From assembly GCF_002224125.1 (NCBI RefSeq), contig NZ_NCSM01000007.1, positions 669,371-733,370 on the forward strand: a stretch of DNA of 64,000 nucleotides, written 5' to 3'. The first letter of the stretch is position 1. Each line of letters starts with the position of its first letter. A model generated the notes under the pieces. The model worked only from the letters and a program-made list of their open reading frames with translations. It was not told the DNA's origin and did not search any database. The stretch is from Streptomyces sp. NBS 14/10 (GTDB lineage: Bacteria > Actinomycetota > Actinomycetes > Streptomycetales > Streptomycetaceae). Shown one piece after another: positions 1 to 10,079 of this stretch. Both the position numbers and the translations under genes were made by a program.

Positions 1-54
1 CCGACGCCACACCTCCCGCCGACGCCACACCTCCCGCCGACGCCACACCTCCCG
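1..54. repeat. 18-bp tandem repeat, 3 copies, inside comEC
   Basis: Three perfect copies of an 18-bp unit (1-18, 19-36, 37-54) run from the window edge and may extend beyond it. Read on the minus strand in the comEC frame each unit encodes GGVASA, so the repeat lengthens a flexible linker without a frameshift. Confidence 0.85.
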
Positions 55-424
55 CTTCGCGGGGACCTGTCGGTCCCGCTCGCGAGGCTGTGCCCTGGGC
101 GCTGCCAGGACCTCGGGTGGCGCGTCGGGGCGGGGCGGGGGGCGTGGGCCGGGGTGGAGTGTTGGGCGGGGGTGGGGTGGCCGTCCGGGGGCGGTGGGTG
201 GCCCACATCAGGGCCGTTGCGGCGAGGCATGCTCCCGCGCAGGCCAGGGCCACCGTGCGGCCGGACGCTCCGAGGGCGAGGGCCGCCGCGATCCAGGCGG
301 CGAGGGCGGGTGGTACGAGGCGTAGGTCGGGCGGGCCCTCCTGGCGTGGGGCGGAGGCTCCGCGTGGGGAGGCGGCCTCGGCGTGCACCGGGGCGCGGGG
401 GCGCGGGGCCTGTCGGGGTGTCAT
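1..424 (-). CDS. comEC: ComEC-type DNA-uptake channel, N-terminal part (truncated by window)
   Basis: The reading frame opens at ATG 424 and stays open to the left window edge (about 141 codons), so only the N-terminus is visible. After a basic Pro/Ala-rich start there is a hydrophobic stretch (LRLVPPALAAWIAAALALGA and following) compatible with the first two membrane segments of ComEC/Rec2 proteins. ComEC forms the inner-membrane channel for single-stranded DNA uptake in competent bacteria; its role in Streptomyces is unproven. The ATG overlaps the comEA stop codon (ATGA), indicating translational coupling. Identity rests mainly on this position behind comEA and the early hydrophobic pattern. 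The last visible codons are a repeated six-residue unit from an 18-bp tandem repeat. Confidence 0.7.
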   Translation of the reverse strand, partial: MTPRQAPRPRAPVHAEAASPRGASAPRQEGPPDLRLVPPALAAWIAAALALGASGRTVALACAGACLAATALMWATHRPRTATPPPPNTPPRPTPPAPPRRATRGPGSAQGTASRAGPTGPREAGGVASAGGVASAGGVAS

Positions 425-1515
425 GGGCGGACCAGCGGGCGGAGGTCGGCGAATCGGCGGTCGCCGATCCCGTTGACCTCGCGGAGTTCGTCGACAGAGC
501 GGAAACCGCCGTGCTGGGTGCGGTAGTCGAGGATGTGCCGGGCCAGCACGGGGCCGACCCCGGGAAGGGTGTCCAGTTGGTCGACGGTGGCGGAGTTCAG
601 GCTGACCGGTCCGGCGGGCGCCGAGCCCGCGCCGCCCGCTGCGCCACCCGACTCGGCCGTGACCGCGGGGCCGCTTCCGGTGGGGGTCAGGGCAGGGGGC
701 GTGCCGACCACGATCTGCTCGCCGTCCGTCAGGACACGGGCCCGGTTCAGCCCGCTGAGATCCGCGCCCAGCCGGGTCCCTCCGGCCGCCTTCAGCGCGT
801 CGGCGACCCTCGAACCCGAGCGCAGCCGATGCACTCCCGGGTCGCGGACCTTGCCCGATACATCCACCACGACCGACCCCGGCCCCGACCCGGCCGTAAG
901 CCCCGCCCCGGGTGTCGGAGCCAGAGCCGAAGCCGGTTCGGAGGCCGCCGGGTGCGGCGGCTCCGGGGGCGGTGCCGCGACCGTCTGCGGTCGGCCGGTC
1001 AAGAAGTGGTACGCCGCGAACGCAGCCGCGACGAGCAGTGCGACGGCCAGCGCGGCCAGGGTCCGCAGTTCGATACCGCAGCGGAGCTGAAGCCACAGCG
1101 GCAGCCGCTCCTTCAGCGCCAGCCGCAGCCGGTCGCGGCGTGGCATCCCCGGGTTGCCGGTGGCCGCTTCCGCCCCGGCTGCCTCGGCCGCTTCGGCCTC
1201 GGCCGCTTCGGCTGCTTCGGCCTCGGTGGCTGCCTTGACCAGCTTGGTGTCGTCCGCCGTACCGGAACCCGTGCGCTCTTCGCTCGCCTCGTCCCGGGCG
1301 CCCGGCGGCGGCTGGGGTGTGGCGGCGGTGACTCGTGGTGCGCTGGGGAAGAGCGCGGTCGCTCGCGCATGGCGGTGGTACGCGGCCGCCGCCGGGCGCG
1401 TACCGGCGCCGGGGCGGCGGCGGAGCAGATGGCGGCCCGGGCCGGAGGGCGGGCGGCGGTCGTGGCGGCGGGCGGGGCCCGGCCGGGTGGTTACTGTGCG
1501 TGAGTGTGCTCCCAT
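421..1515 (-). CDS. comEA: ComEA-family helix-hairpin-helix DNA-binding protein
   Basis: The C-terminal third carries a SLBB-like segment (GSVVVDVSGKVRDPGVHRL) followed by a helix-hairpin-helix pair (LNSATVDQLDTLPGVGPVLA and VDELREVNGIGDRRFADLRP), the standard ComEA layout. One membrane segment (ELRTLAALAVALLVAAAFAAY) precedes them, after a long, charged, low-complexity cytoplasmic N-terminus rich in Ala-Glu. In competent bacteria ComEA binds double-stranded DNA at the outer face and hands it to ComEC, which follows here with a 4-base ATGA overlap. The start is uncertain: ATG 1515 is used here, an in-frame GTG at 1602 is the alternative, and neither has a good Shine-Dalgarno sequence. Confidence 0.85.
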   Translation of the reverse strand: MGAHSRTVTTRPGPARRHDRRPPSGPGRHLLRRRPGAGTRPAAAAYHRHARATALFPSAPRVTAATPQPPPGARDEASEERTGSGTADDTKLVKAATEAEAAEAAEAEAAEAAGAEAATGNPGMPRRDRLRLALKERLPLWLQLRCGIELRTLAALAVALLVAAAFAAYHFLTGRPQTVAAPPPEPPHPAASEPASALAPTPGAGLTAGSGPGSVVVDVSGKVRDPGVHRLRSGSRVADALKAAGGTRLGADLSGLNRARVLTDGEQIVVGTPPALTPTGSGPAVTAESGGAAGGAGSAPAGPVSLNSATVDQLDTLPGVGPVLARHILDYRTQHGGFRSVDELREVNGIGDRRFADLRPLVRP

Positions 1516-1640
1516 GCACCTGACCGTAGGCGGCCTCGGCCGATCTCGCCGAAGCACCTCAATTTCCGGGGATAACCCACCAGTTGTGGATAACCCCGCC
1601 ACCCGGACGGGCGCACCCGACCCCTCCCCTCCCCGGCCCG

Positions 1641-2486
1641 CTAGCGCGGCGAGACCACAGCGCCCAGCAGACCAGGACCGGTGTGGGCGCCGATCACCGC
1701 GCCGACCTCGCTCACGTACAGCTCCTCGAGCCCGGGCACCCGCTCGCGCAGCCGCTCCGCGAGGGCCGCCGCCCGCTCGCCCGCGGCCAGATGCTGTACC
1801 GCGATGTCCACGGGGCTCAGGCCGGCCCGCTCCACCACGATCTCCTCCAGCCGGGCGATGGCCTTGGACGCGGTGCGGACCTTCTCCCGCAGCTCGATCC
1901 GGCCCTCGTCCAGTTGCAGCAGCGGCTTGACCGCGAGGGCCGAGCCGAGCAGCGCCTGGGCGGCCCCGATGCGGCCGCCGCGGCGCAGATAGTCGAGGGT
2001 GTCGACGTAGAAGTAGGCGGCCGTGCTCTCGGCGCGCTTCTCGGCGGCCGCGACCGCCTCGTCCAGCGTGCCGCCGCTCTCCGCGGTCTCGGCCGCCGAC
2101 AGGGCGCAGAAGCCGAGCGCCATGGCCACCATCCCGGTGTCCACCACCCGCACCGGGACGGGCGCGTCCTGGGCCGCGAGCACGGCTGCGTCGTACGTGC
2201 CGGAGAACTCGGACGACAGGTGGAGGGAGACGATCCCGGTCGCGCCCGCCTCGGCGGCGGCGCGGTAGGCGGCCGCGAACATCGCCGGGCTGGGCCGGGA
2301 CGTGGTCACCGGTCTGCGCTTCTGCAACGCCTGCGCGAGGGACCGGGCCGAGATCTCGGTCCCCTCCTCCAGTGCCCGGTCTTCGAGCACCACCGTCAGC
2401 GGCACCGAGACGATGTGGTGCCGCTCCATGGCCTCCTGCGGAAGGTACGCCGTGGAATCGGTCACGATCGCGACATGGCGGGACAT
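1641..2486 (-). CDS. DegV family fatty-acid-binding protein
   Basis: A 281-residue protein beginning MSRHVAIVTDSTAYLP, with the DegV signature TDST at the N-terminus and the typical TSRPSP segment near residue 62. Length matches the family (about 280 residues). DegV/FakB proteins bind a single fatty acid; in Firmicutes FakB presents it to the kinase FakA for phosphorylation. No FakA-like gene is visible here, so the partner is unknown. The gene lies between comEA and a small membrane-protein gene on the same strand. Confidence 0.9.
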   Translation of the reverse strand: MSRHVAIVTDSTAYLPQEAMERHHIVSVPLTVVLEDRALEEGTEISARSLAQALQKRRPVTTSRPSPAMFAAAYRAAAEAGATGIVSLHLSSEFSGTYDAAVLAAQDAPVPVRVVDTGMVAMALGFCALSAAETAESGGTLDEAVAAAEKRAESTAAYFYVDTLDYLRRGGRIGAAQALLGSALAVKPLLQLDEGRIELREKVRTASKAIARLEEIVVERAGLSPVDIAVQHLAAGERAAALAERLRERVPGLEELYVSEVGAVIGAHTGPGLLGAVVSPR

Positions 2487-2546
2487 GACTGGGAGGTTAT
2501 CGGGGGATGGCCTGGGCGAACAGCGCGACCCCGCCGGATGATCAGG

Positions 2547-3308
2547 TCACGTCGAGTTCTTACGTCGCGCGCCCGCCGGGTCGGCGGCCGGTGTCCCCGC
2601 GGCATCAGCCGGTGATGTCGCCGCCTGCCACCAGCTGTCCGTCCCCGCCGTGGAGCCGGGGCCACTGATGGACCGGGGCGGCTCGCCGGACGTGGGCGCG
2701 GGCGCGGCAGGCCCAGCGGACCCCGCCGGGGTCCCGGAAGCCGCCGGGGAGGAGGGCTCGGGCTCCGGCGCCCAGTGCCGCAGCGCGCCCGCCTCGACCT
2801 CGATCTCGCGGTCCAGCGCGTCCAGGTCGTCGCGGGCGAACCGCTGCGCCCGGTCCTGCGCTGCCCAGCGCAGCGAGTCCGCGGAGCGGGTGATCCTCTC
2901 CGTACGCTCCCGGAGCTCGGGCAGCTGGGCCTCCAGGCGGGTCCTGGTCGGCTCCTGCTCCAGCCGCTTCAGCTCCTCGTCCAGCTCCCGCCCATGCGCG
3001 CTGAGCCGTTCGAAAAGGCCCAACGCCTCGGACAGCGACGGATCTTGGGGCGCGCCCGCCCGCAGCACCTCATGGGTCGCCCGCATCGAGGTGCGCAGCG
3101 ACAGGCGCAGCTCGGCGAGCTCGCCCGCCGGGCCGGGCTGTACGAACTGCTTGGCCCGCAGCCTGGTGTCCTCCACCGTGCGGCGGGCCTGGCTGACGGT
3201 GCGGTCGATACCGCGCTTGGCCGCCTTGACCGCCCGGACGCCCGCGTAGACCCCCACCGAGACGAAGAGCAGGAAGACAAGCAGCAGGATCCAGACAACG
3301 GCTTCCAT
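2547..3308 (-). CDS. Single-pass membrane protein with coiled-coil-like region, unknown function
   Basis: A 253-residue protein from ATG 3308, chosen because a strong Shine-Dalgarno (GAAGGAG) precedes it; a longer upstream reading has none. It starts with one membrane segment (VVWILLLVFLLFVSVGVYAG) followed by a charged helical region rich in Arg/Glu/Leu (about residues 30-165), likely coiled coil, and a disordered Pro/Ala/Ser/Gly tail. The topology suggests a short outside end and a cytoplasmic helical body. No recognised domain; function not assigned. Confidence 0.75.
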   Translation of the reverse strand: MEAVVWILLLVFLLFVSVGVYAGVRAVKAAKRGIDRTVSQARRTVEDTRLRAKQFVQPGPAGELAELRLSLRTSMRATHEVLRAGAPQDPSLSEALGLFERLSAHGRELDEELKRLEQEPTRTRLEAQLPELRERTERITRSADSLRWAAQDRAQRFARDDLDALDREIEVEAGALRHWAPEPEPSSPAASGTPAGSAGPAAPAPTSGEPPRSISGPGSTAGTDSWWQAATSPADAAGTPAADPAGARRKNST

Positions 3309-3385
3309 GCGCGCTCCTTCGCGGCGGCGGGCCGGGCGGCTCCGGCCGACGGCATCGGTCGTCTTCCCATCCCACCGTAAACGCA

Positions 3386-3428
3386 ACGGGTGGGTTAGGG
3401 GTTCCCAGCGAACCCCTAACCCACCCGT
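3386..3428 (-). terminator. Strong hairpin terminator downstream of leuS
   Basis: A perfect 19-bp inverted repeat (arms 3386-3404 and 3410-3428) with the 5-base loop CCAGC lies between the leuS stop codon and the next gene on the same strand. A weaker outer pairing (ATCCCAC/GTGGGAT) extends it. There is no T-tract, as is usual in Streptomyces. Confidence 0.85.
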
Positions 3429-3515
3429 AGGTGGGATCCCTGACGCCCCAGCACTGAAGGGCGCCCCAGCACTGAAGCACTCACCGGTCAGCGATCAGCA
3501 CTCAGCGGTCAGCCG

Positions 3516-6413
<2,898 letters not shown>

Positions 6414-6496
6414 GGTCCTCAAAGCTCCATCGGGTCGTCTCTGCCTGCGGTACCGGGCGACTCTCCGTCGCAGTCGCATCCGGGCAGTCGCGTCTG

Positions 6497-6525
6497 AAAC
6501 AAAAAGACCCCTCGCACAGGAGGGG
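6497..6525 (-). terminator. Attenuator hairpin in the leuS leader
   Basis: On the minus strand the stem CCCCTC/GAGGGG (6508-6513 with 6520-6525, 6-base loop) is followed directly by TTTTTGTTT. A T-run this good is rare in this genome. It lies between a Leu-rich leader peptide and leuS, so it is best read as the terminator of a ribosome-mediated attenuator. No experimental support is available from sequence alone. Confidence 0.75.
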
Positions 6526-6579
6526 ACGCCGCGCCGATTCCGACCTGGGTGGATCAGATGGATCACCGGTCGGGACTGA

Positions 6580-6618
6580 TCAGCGCGGCCCGCTAAGCAG
6601 AAGGCGTACGGCACGCAT
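6580..6618 (-). CDS. leuS leader peptide (leucine attenuator)
   Basis: A 12-residue open frame, [12 protein letters not shown], ending in TGA, sits about 170 bases upstream of leuS. It contains three consecutive leucine codons, CTT CTG CTT, two of them a codon that is rare in Streptomyces. By analogy with known leucine leaders, a ribosome stalling here when charged tRNA-Leu is short would change downstream folding and let transcription pass the hairpin at 6497-6525. Between the two, pairing segments CCGACC/GGTCGG could supply alternative structures. Confidence 0.75.
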   Translation of the reverse strand: MRAVRLLLSGPR

Positions 6619-6704
6619 GGGGTCAGGTTACCGCAGGGCACCAATGGCGCGCACAGAGGTTGCCGCCGGTCCGGACTCGTCGCCCACGCCCTCGGGCCTA
6701 CGAC

Positions 6705-6741
6705 AATGGGCGGGCCGTCCTCACCGGACGGCCCGCCCATT
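6705..6741 (-). terminator. Hairpin terminator after tRNA-Ala copy 1
   Basis: A perfect 16-bp inverted repeat (6705-6720 and 6726-6741, loop TCACC) lies immediately 3' of the minus-strand tRNA-Ala gene and upstream of the leuS leader, insulating the two units. Confidence 0.8.
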
Positions 6742-6748
6742 CACACTG

Positions 6749-6821
6749 TGGAGCTAAGGAGAATTGAACTCCTGACCTCCTGCATGCCATGCAGGCGCTC
6801 TACCAACTGAGCTATAGCCCC
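6749..6821 (-). tRNA. tRNA-Ala (anticodon GGC), copy 1
   Basis: The 73-nt minus-strand sequence folds as a complete cloverleaf. The acceptor stem is GGGGCTA/TAGCTCC with discriminator A. The anticodon arm is CCTGC-ATGGCAT-GCAGG, giving anticodon GGC, and the T-loop is TTCAATT. The 3' CCA is not encoded. An identical copy lies at 9916-9988. Confidence 0.95.
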
Positions 6822-6919
6822 AGGTCTTGCTCCGCCCGGTCCCCCCGGCGGCATCGCCTACATTACACGGACCCCACGGCCGTCCGCCAAATCGGTTTCC
6901 TCAAGGCTTCCCGCGCCCC

Positions 6920-6958
6920 TCAGGCCGTCGCGTCAGGCCGTCGCGTCAGGCCGTCGCG
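6920..6958. repeat. 13-bp tandem repeat carrying three stop codons
   Basis: Three perfect copies of TCAGGCCGTCGCG (6920, 6933, 6946). The last overlaps the stop of the 79-residue gene, so each unit carries a TGA on the minus strand in a different phase. Confidence 0.8.
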
Positions 6959-7185
6959 AACGAGTAGAAGCGCTTCAGAGTGCAGTGCTCGTCGAGGAGC
7001 CGTCCGTAGATCGGCTCCCCTTCGAGCTCCCTGTACGTCTCGATCGGGTCGCCCTTGATGATGAGCGCCCGGGCGCACTCCACACACCAGTACTGGTAGT
7101 CGGGGTTGAGCGGTTCCATGTCGCGCACGATCGGCGTCCCGCTGCCACACCAGTCGCACTTCCGGCTGTGTGCTCCCAATCTCAC
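6946..7185 (-). CDS. Small protein with two CxxC pairs, possible zinc ribbon
   Basis: A 79-residue protein from a GTG start at 7185 preceded by GGAG at suitable spacing. It carries two cysteine pairs, CDWC (residues 10-13) and CVEC (about residues 34-37), a spacing compatible with a zinc ribbon binding one metal ion. No catalytic motif is visible and I do not recognise the family. It sits just left of the MFS/regulator pair on the same strand as the transporter. A role as a small regulatory or structural metal-binding protein is only inference. Confidence 0.65.
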   Translation of the reverse strand: MRLGAHSRKCDWCGSGTPIVRDMEPLNPDYQYWCVECARALIIKGDPIETYRELEGEPIYGRLLDEHCTLKRFYSFATA

Positions 7186-7296
7186 TCAGCTCCAGCTGTG
7201 GCCGCAGGCCGTACACACGTAGGAAACACCGCCGTTGTCACCAAGACCTTTGGATACCCCTCCGGCCGCCGATTCTGCCATGGGAGGGCGCCCAGG

Positions 7297-8832
7297 TCAG
7301 CGGAGATACCTCACACGTATCACCAGACCAACAATCGCTCCGCACAGCGCCGCGCCCGCCAGCGCCAGACAGCTCACCCACAGGGCGTCCGCGGAGGCGT
7401 CCACGCCCGACCCGTGGCCCAGGAAGACCGCGCCGAAAACGGCGACGCCGCTCAGCAGACCGAGTTGAGCGGATGTCACCAGCACCCCGCTGGCGTCCGC
7501 CGCGTCCTGCGGCCGAACGGTCGCCAACGTCCGGGTCAGTACGGGGCTGTAGGCGAAGGCGAGGCCCATCCCGACGCCCACCAGGGCGACGAAGAGCCAG
7601 GCGCCGCCGTCGGACCCGTCGCGCAGCGCCAGCCCGACGCCGACGAACGAGACGGCCGCCAGCACGAATCCGGCCGGTACGGTGACGGGCTGCCAGCGCG
7701 ACGGAAGGCGCTGCCAGTTGAGGCCGACGAGGCCGAACGCCACAGCGGTGGGCGCGAAGGTACAGCCGGCCCGCAGGGCGCTGTAGCCGAGCCCACCCTG
7801 CACATGCAGCGTCATCACGAACAGAAAGCCCCCGTTGGCCGCCATTCCCAGCACGATCCGCACGATCGCCAGCGGCATGCCCGGCGCCCCCGCCACCCGC
7901 GGCGAGATCAGCGGCGCCCCGCCACGGCCGGCCAGCCGGGCCTCGTACGCCGCGAAGGCCGCCGCCAGGACCGCGCTCAGGCCCAGCATGACCCAGCCCC
8001 ACAGCGGCCAGCCACGCTCCTGGCCGAGCACCAACGGCACGGTGAACAGCAGCACCGCCGCCGCGAGCAGCAGCAGACCGGTCAGGTCCAGGGCCCCGGA
8101 CCGCCCCGCCGCCGCGCCGCCGCCCGCGCCCGCGCCACCGCCCGCGCCCGCCGCCGGGCGCTCCTCGGTGCCGCGCAGCCAGCGCGGTCCCAGGACCAGC
8201 AGCGCAAGGCCGATCGGCACATTCACCAGGAAGACCGGGCGCCAGCCGGTCCCGAACAGATCCGCCTGCACCAGCGCCCCGCCCAGGACCTGACCGACGG
8301 CCGCGCCGGAGGCCAGCACCGCCGAATAGGCGCCGAGCGCACGGGCCCGCGAAGCGCCCGTGAAGGTGCGCTGGATGAGGCTGAGCACCTGCGGCAGCAT
8401 CACCGCCGCGCCCGCGCCCTGGATGAACCGGAAGGCGATCAGCGCCCCCGTCCCAGGGGCCAGCCCGCAGGCCAGCGAGGCGGCGGTGAAGACCGTGAGC
8501 CCGGCGAGGAACGCCTGCCGGTGGCCGATCAGGGCGCCCAGCCGTGCGCCGGTGATCAGCAGCACGGCATACGAGATCGTGTAGCCCGCGACGACCAGCT
8601 GCAGCCCGGCGCCCGAGGCGTGCAGATCGGTGCTGAGGGCCGGTGCGGCGACGTTGACGATGAAGACGTCGAGGACCGCCATGAGCTGCCCGAGCAGGAC
8701 GATCGTGAGCAGCCGGCCGGGGCCTGGCGCCCGGCGCCGGGGCCGGTTGTCAGTGGCATCGCTTTTACTGGATCCACCGGTGTCGTCGAGCGCGCCGGGC
8801 GGCACCGAAGTGGTCGGGGTGGTGTGTGTCAT
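7297..8832 (-). CDS. MFS drug exporter, DHA2 (14-helix) type
   Basis: A 511-residue integral membrane protein. Motif A-like GARLGALIGHRQ follows helix 2, and motif C-like AAVGQVLGGALVQ lies in helix 5. Length and hydrophobic pattern fit 14 membrane segments (DHA2, EmrB/QacA family), which export drugs by proton antiport. Start ATG 8832 gives MTHTTPTTSV with a short polar N-terminus; a longer in-frame reading to 9006 would overlap the divergent regulator. The gene is divergent from the HTH regulator with about 100 bases between, the usual arrangement for a repressor and the efflux pump it controls. The substrate cannot be told from sequence. Confidence 0.9.
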   Translation of the reverse strand: MTHTTPTTSVPPGALDDTGGSSKSDATDNRPRRRAPGPGRLLTIVLLGQLMAVLDVFIVNVAAPALSTDLHASGAGLQLVVAGYTISYAVLLITGARLGALIGHRQAFLAGLTVFTAASLACGLAPGTGALIAFRFIQGAGAAVMLPQVLSLIQRTFTGASRARALGAYSAVLASGAAVGQVLGGALVQADLFGTGWRPVFLVNVPIGLALLVLGPRWLRGTEERPAAGAGGGAGAGGGAAAGRSGALDLTGLLLLAAAVLLFTVPLVLGQERGWPLWGWVMLGLSAVLAAAFAAYEARLAGRGGAPLISPRVAGAPGMPLAIVRIVLGMAANGGFLFVMTLHVQGGLGYSALRAGCTFAPTAVAFGLVGLNWQRLPSRWQPVTVPAGFVLAAVSFVGVGLALRDGSDGGAWLFVALVGVGMGLAFAYSPVLTRTLATVRPQDAADASGVLVTSAQLGLLSGVAVFGAVFLGHGSGVDASADALWVSCLALAGAALCGAIVGLVIRVRYLR

Positions 8833-8933
8833 GAATCGAGCCTGGAGGCGGGCCGGTACAGGTAACGAGAGCCCGCCGATGCTGGTACTGGCAGCACCTG
8901 GCAGCCACCCGCCGCGGCGGGGACCATGGCACG

Positions 8934-9884
8934 ATGACAGTGCACACCCGCCGCCGGCGGCCGGAGCTGGCCGCCTTCCTGCGCATCCGCCGCGCCCGGG
9001 TGACACCCGCCGACGTGGGCATGGCCCCGGGTCTGCGCCGCCGCACGCCGGGGCTGCGCCGGGAGGAGGTCGCCCAGCTCTCCGGGGTCGGCGTGACCTG
9101 GTACACCTGGCTGGAGCAGGGCCGCCCGATCAACGCCAGCGCGCAGGTGCTGGACGCGGTGGCCCGCACCCTGCGCCTGGACCAGGCCGAGCGCGAGCAC
9201 CTGTACCACCTCGCCGAGGTGCCGTACGTCCCCGACCCGGCGGACGAGGCACAGACGGTCCGCCCGGAGGTGCAGGGCATCATCGACGCGATGGACCCGC
9301 TCCCGGCGGTGGTCTACAACGCCCGGTACGACCTGCTGGCGCTGAACTCCGCGTACGAAACCCTCTTCCCGTCGCTCGCGATAGCCCCCCACGCCGAGCG
9401 GAACGCGCTGTGGCAGCTGTTCTCCCACCCCGGCTGCTGCTCCATGTTCATCAATCGGGCCAATGAACTGCCGCTCATGGTGGGAACGCTGCGCGGCGCA
9501 TACGGCCGCCATGTGGGCGAGCCCGCCTGGGAGGACTTCATCCACCGCCTGCTGGGTCACAGCGAGGAATTCGCCCGGATGTGGCGCAGCGGGGATGTCG
9601 CCCCGCCCGGCTCCCGGATCAAACTCGTACGGCACGCCTCGGTCGGCGATCTGCGGCTGATCTCGACCTCCCTGGTGATCCAGGGGGCGCCGGAGAGCCG
9701 CATCGTGGTCTACACGCCGAGCGACGAGCAGAGCCGGGTGTTCCTGGACCGGCTGCGCGCGATCGACGACCTGCGCATCGGCTGCCCCCGGCACGCCCGG
9801 CACGTCTCCGAGATCCTGGCGGAGCGGGCGGCGGCCACGGAGGTGGACACGAGGGCGGAAACGAAAGATCCCGCCTCCCTGTGA
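8934..9884 (+). CDS. XRE-type regulator with MmyB-like ligand-binding domain
   Basis: A 316-residue cytoplasmic DNA-binding protein. The N-terminal helix-turn-helix lies about residues 35-65 (LRREEVAQLSGVGVTWYTWL). The C-terminal part fits the MmyB-like PAS-related ligand-binding domain of the actinobacterial family, with the hallmark sequence AVVYNARYDLLALNSAY. It is transcribed away from the MFS gene and probably controls it and itself from the shared 8833-8933 intergenic region. The ligand is unknown. The 3' end overlaps a hairpin that could terminate both this gene and the convergent tRNA. Confidence 0.9.
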   Translation: MTVHTRRRRPELAAFLRIRRARVTPADVGMAPGLRRRTPGLRREEVAQLSGVGVTWYTWLEQGRPINASAQVLDAVARTLRLDQAEREHLYHLAEVPYVPDPADEAQTVRPEVQGIIDAMDPLPAVVYNARYDLLALNSAYETLFPSLAIAPHAERNALWQLFSHPGCCSMFINRANELPLMVGTLRGAYGRHVGEPAWEDFIHRLLGHSEEFARMWRSGDVAPPGSRIKLVRHASVGDLRLISTSLVIQGAPESRIVVYTPSDEQSRVFLDRLRAIDDLRIGCPRHARHVSEILAERAAATEVDTRAETKDPASL

Positions 9885-9897
9885 GGGAAGCGGGATC
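9867..9897. terminator. Bidirectional hairpin between HTH gene and tRNA-Ala copy 2
   Basis: A 14-bp inverted repeat with one mismatch (9867-9880 with 9884-9897) spans the stop codon of the regulator gene and lies 3' of the converging tRNA-Ala gene. Confidence 0.65.
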
Positions 9898-9915
9898 GCC
9901 GTGGCCCAACTTCTG

Positions 9916-9988
9916 TGGAGCTAAGGAGAATTGAACTCCTGACCTCCTGCATGCCATGCAGGCGCTCTACCAACTGAGCTATAGCCCC
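9916..9988 (-). tRNA. tRNA-Ala (anticodon GGC), copy 2
   Basis: This 73-nt sequence is identical to the tRNA-Ala at 6749-6821, including acceptor stem and anticodon GGC. The flanks differ apart from a few bases, so the duplication is limited essentially to the tRNA gene. Confidence 0.95.
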
Positions 9989-10079
9989 GCTCTCCGTCGC
10001 GCCGGAGCGCTTCGAACGAGATGAAGCTTAGCCGGTGACCTGCCGGAAAAGGAAATCCGCCCAGTCGTCGGAAATCCGC

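Noticed and set aside
154..1503. Long plus-strand frame opposite comEA/comEC
   Set aside because: It is the complement of the ComEC/ComEA coding region, is extremely Arg/Gly-rich, and has no family motif; typical GC-rich shadow.
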